DNA from: Gyrodactylus bullatarudis
Lineage: Eukaryota; Platyhelminthes; Monogenea; Gyrodactylidea; Gyrodactylidae
Direction of reading: 5' to 3'
Assembly: GCA_012064415.1 (NCBI GenBank)
Contig: SSNU01000340.1
Location: forward strand, 1 to 29,503
DNA: 29,503 bases
The translations under genes and the position numbers were made by a program. This document shows positions 9,001 to 19,614 of the stretch, piece by piece. The notes beneath the pieces are model-generated. The model ran no database searches. It was not told the origin of the DNA and worked only from the letters and a program-made list of their open reading frames with translations. Each line of letters begins with the position of its first letter. Positions within the stretch are counted from its first letter, which is position 1.

Positions 9001-12000
9001 ATTTTTGTTTATTTTCTAGATCGAAATTCTCAAAATTGAAGCTTGCCTCGATTTATTGCGTGAATCAAAAAGTTTGTCTTTAATCAAATCTACATCATGT
9101 GGATTCTTCTAGCAATAAGAGATACATTAATAAAGTTATTTCTATTCATAATTTAGTTGATGTTGAGACTTTTCTTAAAGAGGCTAAAGAGAATTCAGAG
9201 ACACTGGAGAAAAATGCGAAAGCGGCCAAGGAACGTCTCAGGTTTCAAATACAACACCAAGTAAAGATGGGTGAAATATCCGAAATGGAAGCGATTCGTT
9301 TGAACACTCAAATCAATCAAGAAGCTTCAAATATCTTTTCAACAAATGCTGATTTCAACAGTCTTTTACTCAACTCATCTCTTGGACAGAATATTCTAGA
9401 TCAAGTTGATTTGAAAACTAGTCTAGATGTGAGTTTCTCATCTCAAGAATAAGTTTGAAAACTTTTCACAAATTTGATTGTTACTCATTACTAGGGCAAC
9501 CAAATGCCTTTTCTGTCCATAGATTAATACAGGTATATTAAGCCTGAAAATGGTATTAAAAATCTCCTGATAGCTTGGTTAAAGAGTTGAGTATGCCTTA
9601 AAAAGCCTTTATTGCAGTAAAATAATTAAGTATCTCCTTCTCAATCTCAGATACAATCAAAAATTAATAAAAATATGATATTATACGCTAGAATTTGCGC
9701 TTAGGATACATCTTAATTTAAAATTAAAAATCAAAGGCTGCTTTAAAATCATGATATTCTTCATTTTATGGTTCTACTAATTATAGCTCAAAACGAGGAC
9801 TCTCAAAACTTAATTTTAACAGAAATCCTAGCTAAAAATTAAACACTAAGCGCTCAAATTTTATTGAAACTCCACTGTATTCTCCAAAGCTAGGAAGAAA
9901 AAATCCAAAACAATATTTGAAAAATATAGCCAATCAGATTGCAGAGATTCTAGAAATTTATACTCAATTCATTAAAATTTTTTATCATTTGTAGAGAGTT
10001 CTTGACTGGTTGAATTTGGTTTTGATAAAAATTCGTTTTGAAAAATTGAACCTTTGCGTATCCATACCATGCAAAGTGCGATAATTCACCCGTAGAATAT
10101 TTAATTTAAGAGAAAATTTTATTTGCCTAAAGAATGCATTTTTTTATTCAAAAAACTTTTTTCCTGGTTGCCCTACTCATTAATAATGAGTCACTAGTTT
10201 TGCTGGTTTGTACACCTTTATAACCTTTTGTTTCTAATACAAGATAACCTAGTCAGGGTGGAAACTGAAGCGAATCTATGTTTGATTAAGATCAGGCTTT
10301 TTTCAAAAATTACTAAATTTTAATCAAAGATTTGAGGGTAAAATCTTGATCATATAAAGAAAGAAAAAACGGATATTCTTGGAACTTTAAATTTGCGTCT
10401 AATTTCCACTTTTTCAAACAGAAATCTAGCTAGCTTGAATAGTCTCAATTAAAGAGTCAAAACTTCAACTTACATAGTTCAATTTTATAGTTTTACTGAC
10501 CAGTTTGAATTTTTAGAAAAAGGAATCCTTCTCGAATTCAAGTGGCGAGGAAAACAATGACATGAGCCATGACTATCAAAATGTTGAATATGCCAGATCA
10601 AAATGGTATCAAGAATTAAAGAATAAAGCTACAAAGGCAACAATAGAGTCAACCAATGAGCCGGAAACAAGACATAGGCCAAAATCGGATAAGCCCAGTT
10701 CATCCAATGCTGATGACGAGGAAAACATGGAGAATATATGGAGTGAAAATGGCCAGCTAAGGAAGGCAACCGTCATCCAAGAGTTTCGAGCTCAAAATCC
10801 TAATGCTGGGCAGCTGGATTTGGTTAAACATGAAACTGTCTGTCTTTTAGAGCCTTTGACTAACCCTCCAATTAATCTTTTTATAAAAGTATGTTTAAAC
10901 TTTTAAACTGATAGTTAATTAAAATCAATTCGCTACATGTCCTCATCAAATTTTGAAGAATTTTGGGATTCATGGGTTTGAGAATATTAAAATTTTTGAG
11001 TTTAATTTATCAAAATCGTTTTTTCTGTGTAAAAGTTTCCAGAAAGTTGTTCAAATTCAAATATGCAATCGCCTGAACTCTATCTGCTAAAGCTACAAAG
11101 ATAACCTGCTTTTGGATCAAAAAATGGGTCATTTTTTGATCGATAACTCTTGAACAAAAAATAATTGCGTTAAAACAACTGTAGATTCGTAATCAGCGTA
11201 TTCACAAACCAAAGGATAGTCAAAAGATTGATTACAAGTCATGAAAAAAATTCTCTGGGACTTTAAAGGTTAGATAAGCTGCTTAAAGTTTAAGAACCAA
11301 GTTTTATAGTTCATAATTCATAATGAAGGTTCTATAGGACTTTATTCTTGATAAAATAGAAATTTTACTCTGAAAAATGTTACACAGGAAAAGCATTATT
11401 GATGATATTATAAGTGAAAAATCTACCTCTGATGATTGAGTTATTGGGTGATAATAATGATCTTTTCCAAATAATAAACACAACAAAATTAGCCAGCAAA
11501 AGTACAGCTGCCCAGCATAATTCAAGATGATTAATTCGAATGGAGAAAATTAGCATTATAGTTACGAGGCTGTAACTGTAGAAAAATATCAGATTGGTTG
11601 ATTTAATATTAGAGATAGATTTTGCAAATTATCGATTTCTAGCCTGGGTCAGAATCTGAATGGGCTTTTCAGGAGAATTCGAATGATGTATAATTCTAAC
11701 AAAATGTTAATTCAAAACTTTCGGTGCCAGTGGATTTTAATTTGGCAAATTTCTACATGAATTAAAGTTTAAATTGAAACCCAAAATTGATGAATTTTAA
11801 ATTAAAATATTGGAAAATCTATGCTTATGTACAATAAATTTGAATTCTTATAAAAATTCCGAATTTTAGTGACATTAAGCTTCAGTTTGAGGGGTTAATT
11901 GTGGCTCTACGAGTTTTTGAATGGCTTCTAGAGCATTTTAAAGATTGATTACTTTAGAACCTTGATGTGTTGAAAAATAATTAAATTTTCAATTTGGCAC

Positions 12001-15000
12001 CAAAATCCCATTTTAACTGAAAATTTTTTATTGATTTGGAAGCGTGAGTGTGGCCAAAAGAACTTTTTCAGGATCAGAATTAAACAAGTAAGATGAAGTA
12101 TTCAGATTCTTTTATTTGCATTAGAGCACTGCTTTTCTTTTTGAGGATTTAGGTTTGGTCAGTTTGGTTCCAGAGTTCAAATCTCGGCCCGTTGAAATTA
12201 GCTTTCAAAAAATTTTCGACTCTTAGATTAAAGTATTTCAAGCAAAGATTTAAGCATGAATAAAATGCTCATAATTTGTAAATTATCAAATGTCAAGCTA
12301 ATTATTGAATTTCTCTAGTTTTTTTCCAAGAAGAGCGGTGCTCAAATTTCTAATGACACATATTATATTTGAAAATTTTTGATCTTGAAAAACCTCCCTT
12401 TACAAAATTGTAGAAGTAGAAGAAATTTGAATACGGTAATAGAGCAATTCAAAGATTTTGTTTGAATCAATTAAATAATAAGTGGCCAGAATAGAAAATG
12501 TCCTGAAGCTATTCTCGGTGAATTTGAGAATTCATGATTTTTCCAAAATCTCATTTTTTCATCAAGTTATCAACATTTTAGACATGGAAAATAATTATTC
12601 TTAATCATTATTTTTGAAAAAAACTGTCATTTTGAACTGATCTTGGATAGGAAGTAGGCTTTCACACGGAGTCTTTTCTAAAATCTGTGAGACCCTCTTT
12701 GATCTTCTTGTCTGTCGATGATCCTGAAAAATAACGTTTGATTCCTCTTACACTTTGAAACCAACAAAAATTTTCAACTCTAAATTAGTAAATAATGAAA
12801 AAATCGCGCCTGCTTAAAACGATTTCGAAAAGATTCTATTCAACCAAATACTGCACTTGGATCAGCACTAGAAATAAAATTCAACTGTCTTTATTTTGGG
12901 AAACCGAACCATCTGAATTTTCCCATTCTTACGAAGGAAAATGATCCAAAAATTAGAAATTTTATTTCTTCTTGAAAACGAGGTATTTTAGATTTAATAT
13001 GAGTATTTGATTGAATATAATCATCGAAATCTCTGCAATTTTGAGCTCAATCATTCAAAAAGGGGAAACTAGGTTATTTTTAGAAAATCTAAAAATCAAT
13101 AAATTTTTTTATTAACATATCGGCTTATTTCATAATGGAGTTCAAAATTTATTTGTTTCCTGGCTATTCGGAGAAAAATATTGAATTTTCTGTAAAAATA
13201 GAAAATTCTCATCCTCATATCAACTAGTTTTGTATATTTACTTTCTTTCATTCCATTGGGAGTAGATAAGGGTTCAATATTTCCGTTAAAATATATCAAC
13301 TGTTCGATTTTTTACATTTGATAAACACGATCTGTCGGTAAATTTTATTTTTAATGCCCTGTATTATCTCCTAATGTAGAGTTTAATTTCATTAAATTCA
13401 TTCAGAATTTTTCAAAAATTCTTCGTTCAAACCCCAATTTGATAGGAATCTAAAGCTAGTTGACATGAAGATGAGAATTTATTTTAAAAAACTCGATATT
13501 TTTCTCCGGATTCACAGAAATTTTTTTTAAAATTCTAAATGGAATGAGCTAATATTCAAAAAAAAATTCCAAAAAAATTCAATCTGACCAAAAAGGCCAA
13601 TTTTTGAATTTTCGAAAATGCACCAAATTTCCACTTTTTCAACTTTTGAGCCCAAAATTCTCATCGATTTCGATTATTCGAAGCAGTTAAGTACTGATAT
13701 TCGGGATCAACATTAGACGAAGAATTCGAATTCGTCTGCAGAAGTTCACTGAAATTCATTACTATGGGAAATCGAACCATTTGAATATTTCGAAGGCAAA
13801 TTATTCAAAATCTTGTCCAACTTTTTCTCGGAAACAGTAAGACCTTCACTATCTCTATGGCCAAATTCGAATTCTTCGTCTAATGTTGATCCCAAATATC
13901 AGTACTTAACTGCTTCGAATAATCGAAATCGATGAGAATTTTGGGTTCAAAAGTTGAAAAAGTGGAAATTTGGTGCATTTTCGAAAATTCAAAAATTGGC
14001 CTTTTTTGGTCAGATTGAATTTTTTTGGAATTTTTTTTGAATATTAAAAACTTATTAGATCATTCCATTTAGAATTCAAAAAAAATTTTCTGTGAATCCG
14101 GAGAGAAATATCGAGTTTTTTAAAATAAATTCTCATCTTCATGTCAATTAGGTTTATTACTCCTATGGAATAAGTAAGCACTAACCTCCCACAAACACAA
14201 TTTAGTTCAAATAAAATTTATTTTTTTGGTAATAAGAATTTTTGGGTTAAACAATTATTCGATAAAGCTATTTCTAAAAAATAAAGTAAATAGCATTCAT
14301 CGAGTAATCATACCTATAGAATTCAAATATACAATTATTTGAAGTCTATATTCTAAAGATTGAGAAATAGCCGACTTTTGAATCAAAGATTGACACGAAG
14401 TTTGCTCGATAATTCCTACATTAAAAATAACCGCGTTAAATTAATCAAGAAACTGAATTAAAAATAATCTCTGGGGTCTGAAAAGAGTTTAATTTTTCTC
14501 ATAAAAATTAACTGAAAAATTTTAATTTTAGGTGAGAAGTTTATTTGATGGTGGAGTTGGCTTGGTGCCACTTACAGTTTTGCGACTTCACGAAGAAGTT
14601 AAAAGCCAAAATTCAAGTTTAAAGGATGAATATGTTGATTCTTCATTAACAAGAAAATTATCGGATCAAAGCAAACGAAGCACTTCCCCTCCTAACTTTG
14701 CCGCTCCAAAGTTACCTCAGAATTATATAGAAAATCTTGGCAAGTTATTCATTCATATGAAAAAGTTTCTTTCATTGTTTTATCTTTTTTCTTCTAATAG
14801 AGCCTACCTTCTCCCTGAAACCGGGTGATTTTGTCCGGACAGTACTTGACTACACTGGAACCGATAATGAAGAATTAACATATGTTTCAGGCTCAATCAT
14901 CAAGTTAATTCGTACAAATGCAAAAATAGGTGATTTTCTTATAAGTATTAGAATTTAAGGAGTTTTTATCATGTTTTTAAAAAATAAAAGGATAATTCTT

Positions 15001-16240
15001 TCGGTCTCGATAGTAATTTACAAGTTTCCCCTTTAGAAATGATACCCAAGAGAGCTTCAATGTAAAATTTTTTGAAAAATTAACATGCTTATTACGCTAA
15101 ACCAGTACAGAGATATCACAAACTTTTACTTATTTCATGAATTGAAAATCTATCATTGACATATTATTTGTCAAAAATTTTAGATCTTAAAAAATCTATA
15201 GAAATGTTAATCTTAAAAATGTATTGCGGTCGAATTAATATGTGAGGCACTTCAAATATTTATGATTCACGACTTATCTTGCATAATATATTTTTCAAAT
15301 CAAGACCATTTGATTCATAGAAAAATTCTCTATCGAATGATACCTAGATGAAGTTGTTACCTATCATAACTTTTCTAGTAAAGGTACTATTTTTCATTGA
15401 AATTGAAAACGAAAAAATCTGTGAGGCACTTAAAATCTTCGATATTTGGTGTACTTTTCCCTGAAGAAAACCTGAGATAACATTATAATCTATAATTTTA
15501 TAAATTTATTCAGATTTCTCAACACATTTTTTTGAATTTTTAAAGATATTCCGTCTAACCTTTCTCTTTAAAAATTAAAAATTAGCTCAAGACGATTAAA
15601 TACTTTTTATGCTTATAAAAAGTGCCTCACATATTTTTTCGTTTTCAATTTCAATGAAAAACAGTACCTTTACTAGAAAAGTTATGTTAGGTAACAACTT
15701 CATCTAGGTATCATTCGATAGAGAATTTTTCTATGAATCGAATGGTCTTGATTTGAAAAATATATTATGCAAGATAAGTCGTGAATCATAAATATTTGAA
15801 GTGCCTCACATAATAATTCGACCACTATATAGTATTAATAACAATAATTTATTATGAAACCCTATCTTTAAAATGCATTTAATGGTATATTTTCTTTAGA
15901 TGACGACGATAATACTCCGTCGGTTGATGACGGTTGGTGGTGTGGAGATTTATTCATTGAAAGTCCAATAACCAATGAAAACGATAAAACATCCCAGTCT
16001 ATAAATTATACAATTAGGAGAGGTCTATTCTCTTCAATGTTTGTAGAGCCATTAAAAAAGGAATTTATCGATGATTGGAATTTAATTTACAAACTAGTTC
16101 TGGAAGCTAAATCAGAAAATAATCGTAAACTATTGGAGGATTTGAAGAATTGTTCATCTGCTGGTGAGATTTTTTTAAGAAAAGAAAATATTAACCATAA
16201 GATTGAAGTCTTTTTATCAATCGATTTAAATAATGTTTAG
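6007..16240 (+). CDS. F-BAR and double SH3 protein (FCHSD / Nervous wreck family)
   Basis: Family members bend membranes through the F-BAR domain and recruit actin and endocytic machinery through two SH3 domains. Model exons: 6007-6027, 6056-6153, 6179-6224, 6249-6316, 6345-6813, 6844-7245, 7359-7454, 9020-9071, 9157-9428, 10517-10888, 14532-14739, 14801-14929, 15900-16240. All phases agree; product about 857 residues. F-BAR (about 1-270) shows LLEDIK, LDKEYAQ, RNEYLFQLAAINAH and NLDGEIYEK. A coiled coil with LDLLRES and DVETFLKEA follows. SH3-1 (about 590-655) spans RKATVIQEF to GGVGLVPLTVL and is split by the 3.6-kb intron. SH3-2 (about 713-796) spans FVRTVLDYTG, DDGWWCGD and RGLFSSMFVEPL. 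The start aligns with the family start in length and in KKVK. Five introns are 24-30 nt. Intron 14740-14800 begins with GC. Exon 1 could instead end at 6012 (43-nt intron). Tail residues after SH3-2 are unrecognised. Confidence 0.88.
8019..8676 (-). CDS. Possible nested two-exon gene, unrecognised protein
   Basis: Two minus-strand frames with balanced amino-acid use lie inside an intron of the plus-strand nwk gene. Exon 1 (to 8470) ends CIKRERKNHT before a GTATAT donor. Exon 2 (8252-8019) starts after a CTTTAG acceptor and reads ITMVVKKIFCEGISYKQEFY, finishing SIGYQIVGV at a TAA. The 217-nt intron joins them in phase. I do not recognise the family. The alternating hydrophobic pattern (VVFTFTDLVLF, TITMVVKKIF) suggests beta strands. 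The 5' end is unsure: ATG 8676 lies in the edge of a repeat (AATTGACATGAAGATGA at about 8652-8668), so the true start may be further in or on another exon. It could also be a transposon-borne frame or chance. Confidence 0.35.
8654..8870 (+). repeat. Single arm of foldback repeat family A
   Basis: It begins with TGACATGAAGATGA and continues with blocks shared with the left arm at 13456-13732: a run like GAATCTGGCCAAAA..GGCC, then TTTCGAAAATGC, a C/T run, TTTTTCAACCTTTGAGC and ATCGATTTC. The order and spacing match, with many substitutions. No inverted partner was found within the intron, so this looks like a solo arm or a decayed copy. Confidence 0.6.
9494..10173. mobile_element. 680-bp MITE-like element, TA target site, GGGCAACCA ends
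   Basis: The left end is GGGCAACCA (9494-9502) and the right end is TGGTTGCCC (10165-10173), its exact inverse. TA flanks both sides (9492-9493 and 10174-10175), as expected of Tc1/mariner-type target duplication. Outside the ends, TACTCATTA also appears on both sides (9482-9490 and 10174-10182). The interior has no coding frame. It accounts for most of the 1088-nt intron 9429-10516. The terminal repeat is short, so a chance match is possible but unlikely given the matching TA. Confidence 0.6.
10889..13202. other. First part of the 3.6-kb nwk intron; no gene seen
   Basis: The intron (10889-14531) splits SH3-1. This part is AT-rich text with short stop-limited frames only. It contains a family B repeat copy at 11050-11272. 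The block around 12718-12790 (GATCCTGAAAAATAACG..CACTTTGAAA) resembles 24240-24300 inside an eIF5B intron, so it is part of a dispersed repeat. The rest is unassigned. Confidence 0.55.
11050..11272 (+). repeat. Dispersed repeat family B, copy 1
   Basis: Shares ATTCAAATATGCAATCG, CTGAACTCT, AGATTCGTAATCAGCG, ATTCACAAACCA and TCTGGGACTTTA with copies at about 14290-14490 and 17265-17460, in the same order. It contains no frame. The function is unknown; a non-autonomous transposon is likely. Confidence 0.6.
13203..13226 (-). repeat. Family A terminal motif, isolated end
   Basis: The minus strand reads CTAGTTGATATGAGGATGAG, close to the CTAGTTGACATGAAGATGAG end of the foldback at 13456. It is probably the right end of another degraded copy whose left end I could not place. 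Confidence 0.45.
13456..14149. repeat. Large foldback element, arms about 280 bp (family A)
   Basis: Left arm 13456-13732 and right arm 13864-14149 are inverted copies at a few per cent divergence, with a loop of about 130 bp. Outer ends read CTAGTTGACATGAAG and its near-inverse. Inner ends share GACGAAGAATTCGAATT. The transcript of nwk would contain a very long hairpin here before splicing. There is no coding frame. It lies in the intron that splits the first SH3 domain. Confidence 0.85.
14290..14490 (+). repeat. Dispersed repeat family B, copy 2
   Basis: Begins ATTCATCGAGTAATCATACC and continues AGAATTCAAATATACAAT, matching copy 3 at 17285 closely at the start and diverging later. It ends near TCTCTGGGGTCTGAAAAG, about 40 nt before an nwk exon acceptor. 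Confidence 0.5.
15228..15823. mobile_element. 596-bp foldback element with 204-bp arms
   Basis: Arms 15228-15431 and 15620-15823 are equal in length and almost identical as inverted copies, around a 188-bp centre. TGTGAGGCACTT occurs at both ends of each arm, so the 12-mer is present four times, twice in each orientation. It sits in the 970-nt intron (14930-15899) within the second SH3 domain and has no coding frame. The low divergence between arms points to a fairly recent insertion or to arm conversion. It resembles foldback/MITE elements; the mobilising transposase is not identifiable. Confidence 0.85.
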
Positions 16241-17543
16241 AAAAAACTGAATTTATTAAAGTCAGCGATTGTTTTAAAGACTCCGTTATTGAAAAAATAC
16301 AAAACTTGATTATTTTCATTTGAATTTCAAAGACCAAAAAAATTATGAGATTTTGAATATCTTTAACCTTTTAATTTCGCGAATATTTTGAAATATTCCA
16401 TTTCGAGCTTCATGTTTTATTTTTCTTATGAAAAGTTTATTAGACAATTCTTTTTCAACTAGAACTCGTTTAAAAAAATTTATATGGAATGAAATATGTT
16501 AGCTATTTTTCAATTGAATCTCGTGAACAGCAGTTTTCAATTTCGTGAATTTACAAATGGTAATGATTTTCGTTGACTTCGAAATTTTTAAATAAACTCT
16601 TCATTCGTACCGATATTAATTTAATCGAATAAATATTTTTAGATGAATGCATTTAATAAGATTCAAAAATCTATTTTTTGCTTGGTAAGCTTTATTATAT
16701 CTATAAAAAAAGTATTTATAAATCTGAAAGCATGCATTAGTTAATGAATATTTCTAATTTCAAATGTTCGCCAATTATTATTAATGTTTACTACTATTGA
16801 CCCTTTTCAGAAATTCTTTTGACATCAAGTTCCCTTGTATTAAAAACCAATTATATATTCAGAAATTATATTTTTATAAATGGATTTCTTTAACTTTTGA
16901 TTTCTCTTTTTAATACAAATATTTTTCACACATAAAAAACTATATAAAAGTTTTTAATTTTTTCAAATTGAAGTCTTTTGAAAAGATCAAATGAAATGAG
17001 TTAAGTCAACTTTTACTATATCAAGAGCCAAGTATCTTAACCCTTAAAGGGTTATTTCTATCACATATCTTTTTAGCAACTCATTATTATTTATTTGAAC
17101 CTCAAAAAATACTTCGTTTGTCCCCCATTCGATAGGAAATTTATTAACCTCCTGAAATACGCAAATATCGCAGCTATACTAATTCAATAAGAGATGAATT
17201 TAAAAAAAAAATTAATTTTTGTTTAAAAAGTTTTTTAGAAAAACCTACTTCCCGGGGTCATAGGTAAAAAGTAAGATAACTTTTATCGAGTAGTCATACC
17301 TGTAGAATTCAAATATGCAATCGTCTGAACTCTTGCCTTGAAACAACTTTAGATTCGTAATCAGCGCATTCACAAACCATATGATAGACAAAAAATTGGA
17401 TGCGAGTCATTGGACATTTTCTGGGACTTTGAGGGTTAAAATTGAATTTCATGAGAATTATTTTTAGAAAATAAAATTCTTGCTACGGTCATTTAACAAT
17501 CTTTATTTTTTATCAAGGAAAGAAAAATAGGACGAGATTTGAT
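16241..17543. other. Intergenic AT-rich region downstream of nwk
   Basis: After the nwk stop at 16238-16240 there is no frame of note. The nwk 3' UTR probably occupies the start, with AATAAA-like words near 16589. Repeat family B copy 3 lies near the end. Promoter and leader of the next small gene should lie just before 17544. Confidence 0.5.
17265..17460 (+). repeat. Dispersed repeat family B, copy 3
   Basis: TATCGAGTAGTCATACC, ATTCAAATATGCAATCG, CTGAACTC, AGATTCGTAATCAGCG and TTCTGGGACTTTGAGGG match copies 1 and 2 in order. This copy shares the 5' part with copy 2 and the 3' part with copy 1, so together they outline one longer consensus. Confidence 0.6.
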
Positions 17544-17817
17544 ATGAATAAAACACGTACATTTGATAGAAACTCGACAAAGCATTCCATTTTACAAAAG
17601 AGTCGATCCAAAAGTACAGAAAATGTTAAAAAGTTTCCTCTTAAAACAGTTTTGAAAAATACTGTCCGAAGAGAGAGTCAACACCTTCAAAATCGTAACA
17701 CTATCCAGAAAAATGAAGATTCTGAAGAATTTCAAGTAAGAAGGTTTCCCAGATATCTATTAACTATGAAATTCACATAATTTTTTCTTTTCGCATTAGG
17801 AAGTTGCCGAGGTTTGA
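17544..17817 (+). CDS. Small basic protein, unrecognised
   Basis: Exon 1 (17544-17735) encodes 64 residues rich in Lys, Arg, Ser, Asn and Gln, starting MNKTRTFDRN and ending EDSEEFQ before a GTAAGA donor. A 64-nt intron with a TTCGCATTAG acceptor leads in phase to a short exon, EVAEV and TGA at 17815-17817, giving about 69 residues. No domain, signal peptide or membrane segment is visible; the composition suggests a disordered, perhaps nucleic-acid-binding protein. The last exon could instead splice on at GTTTGA (17812) to something further down, but the frame at 18556 is not in phase with it by any simple join I tried. Confidence 0.4.
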
Positions 17818-18489
17818 ATAATCTTATTTATTAAATTTTATTTACATTTTTTTCAATAAATAATTCATATCCAATTATATATTTTGATAAACTCTTACAA
17901 CTTTATGTTTCAAGGGACATTACTGAGAATGAAAAATTTTTATGCCAATTGTTCTATCTCAAGAGATGAATTAAAGGCGAAAAAAATTTCGAATTCTACG
18001 GATATGGTTTCTCCTTTTCTTTTTTTCTTTGAGTGGATTTAGAAAAAAAAACCTCAATATATTTTCTTGAAAATTAAAATTTTTTTTTCAAAAACGAATC
18101 TTGCTTAAATCTTCATAACTTGTCGGTAAATTATTGTAGCTTGATAACTGATTGTCCATTCAAAAGAATTTTTGCTCTTCTCCCACAAAAATGAATTTGG
18201 AAATTAATTCAAAATTGACTCTTTTTCTTATAGCAAGTCTTTAGATAAACTAAGGCAATATAAAAACTGAAATTGATCCTATAAATATACTAGGCTTATA
18301 TTACAACAACACTATGTATAATTGATGCAACTCCAAAAACAGTTAGCTCAGTTTATTTTGATTGGCCTTCAAAAAGCTAGCAAATAGAAATCTTCTACAT
18401 TCCATTTATAACTTAAACTCGAATCTTCTAATGAAATTACCGACTACAGTTGAATAAAGGTTGTCTCTTGCACATTGATAAAATTCTGA
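17818..18489. other. No gene seen
   Basis: AT-rich text with frequent stops in all frames. It has several A/T homopolymer runs near 18000-18090. It probably holds the 3' end of the small basic gene and the promoter of the next gene. Confidence 0.5.
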
Positions 18490-18555
18490 TTTCAAAATCA
18501 ATATATAATTTGTGTAAGAGCTTCAAGAAATTCGCTTATACTCAAAGGTTTGTCA

Positions 18556-19065
18556 ATGTCTGGTTTTGAAGGAGAGTTTATTAGACGATATGAAAATTTT
18601 GATGAATTTAATTGGATAATAAATCACTACGCTGATATTCACGATAAGCAGTCTCAACTCAGTCAAATGTTACAAGATACCGAGGAATTGTTTCTGGAAG
18701 AAATAAAATATCAATTTTTATGTTTACTGTTTACAACACATAAAGAGTTCTTTTGGTTTTGTCGTAGTATTCATACAAGATGTGCTATTAAGTTTAAACA
18801 CTTTACCTATAAAATGTTGGTTCCCAAGAAGGTTTTGGATTTCAAGTCGAAAAGTTTCTTAGAAAACTTTCTGTGCCAACTGAGACTGGAAAAACTTTGT
18901 ATTTACTTATTGATATTCCCCATCAATCATGAATATTACAAAACCATGTTAGGCCACTACGATCAAGTAAGGTGTGATCTTATGAAATGCAATGAATATC
19001 CATCATTGATAAAGATTGTACCGCCAGATTGGAAACCTGAAGATTTTAAACTAGAAACCAATTGA
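18556..19065 (+). CDS. Hypothetical 169-residue protein, rich in Phe, Leu and Cys
   Basis: The frame is open from 18490. The first ATG is 18556 (MSGFEGEFIRRYENFDEFNW) and the stop is at 19063-19065. The protein has an acidic N-terminal helix-like part (QSQLSQMLQDTEELFLEEIK), a hydrophobic Cys/Phe-rich centre (FLCLLFTTHKEFFWFCRS) and a second aliphatic stretch (LCIYLLIFPINHEYY). It ends with KIVPPDWKPEDFKLE. Nothing here matches a family I know. The hydrophobic stretches are too interrupted by charge to be clear membrane spans; a buried helical fold is more likely. Amino-acid use is balanced and coding-like. Upstream exons joined by an acceptor between 18518 and 18547 are possible. Confidence 0.5.
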   Translation: MSGFEGEFIRRYENFDEFNWIINHYADIHDKQSQLSQMLQDTEELFLEEIKYQFLCLLFTTHKEFFWFCRSIHTRCAIKFKHFTYKMLVPKKVLDFKSKSFLENFLCQLRLEKLCIYLLIFPINHEYYKTMLGHYDQVRCDLMKCNEYPSLIKIVPPDWKPEDFKLETN

Positions 19066-19220
19066 TTATGATTGTGCAAAATATTATTTCTGATTAATAA
19101 TAAAACACAGTTTGCGTTAAAGGACCAGTAACCAAATAACAGGAAGATAGATAGGGTGATTCTAATTAAGAGTATTCATATTTATTTGAAGATTTTAAAC
19201 TAAAAAGCAATTGATCATGT
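19039..19220 (+). repeat. Imperfect tandem copy of the gene's 3' end
   Basis: GAAGATTTTAAACTAGAAAC at 19039 recurs as GAAGATTTTAAACTAAAAAG at 19188, each followed by CAATTGAT and ATGATT. The duplicated unit covers the final codons and stop of the 18556 gene, about 150 bp apart. The second copy has no frame behind it. Confidence 0.5.
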
Positions 19221-19614
19221 TTTATGATTAATTAATATCAATCATAGTAAATTTCGAATTACTTCAATATATTTTTTATTATTTCTCATTTTATTCATTT
19301 GGTGCTTTGTGCATTATAAGTATAAGTTTGCAAGAAATGTTGGACTAAATATCAAATAAATTGATATTATTCATAAAATCTTATAAGGGGTATCTGCTGT
19401 TATGGTCTGTCGGACATGGTATTCTCTTAAAATAAGTTTTGTAAGATTTACATTTCTTTTATGAGTTGAAAAAGTTCTGCTTCCAAGAAATGATTGGGAA
19501 TGGTAGGCTGGGTGACGCTTAGTTTTTCTGTTCAACTAACATATTCTATTGAACAAAATTTGTGTTTTTACCGATACTGTATCATTTGTTATCCCAAAAC
19601 TTGCTATTAACCTG
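19066..19614. other. Intergenic; no gene seen
   Basis: Apart from the tail duplication there is no frame of note. The part from about 19430 may be further decayed sequence of the Ty3/gypsy-like remnant next to it, but I could read no integrase motif there. Confidence 0.45.

Larger units (their letters stand above)
7455..9019. other. 1565-nt nwk intron: what it holds
   Basis: The donor is GTGAGT at 7455 and the acceptor TTTTCTAG ends at 9019. The first 560 nt hold no frame of note. From 8019 to 8676 the minus strand has two coding-like frames (listed separately). From about 8654 to 8870 lies a single arm of the foldback repeat family. Confidence 0.7.

Noticed and set aside
11429..11435. CTGATGA word, as a third hammerhead
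   Set aside because: No GAAA at proper distance and no helix I or III pairing could be made.
11304..11525. 73-codon minus-strand frame with hydrophobic start
   Set aside because: Isolated in an intron, with low-complexity composition and no partner exon.
13096..13299. 67-codon minus-strand frame
   Set aside because: It crosses a family A repeat end and lies deep in an intron; no supporting splice partner.
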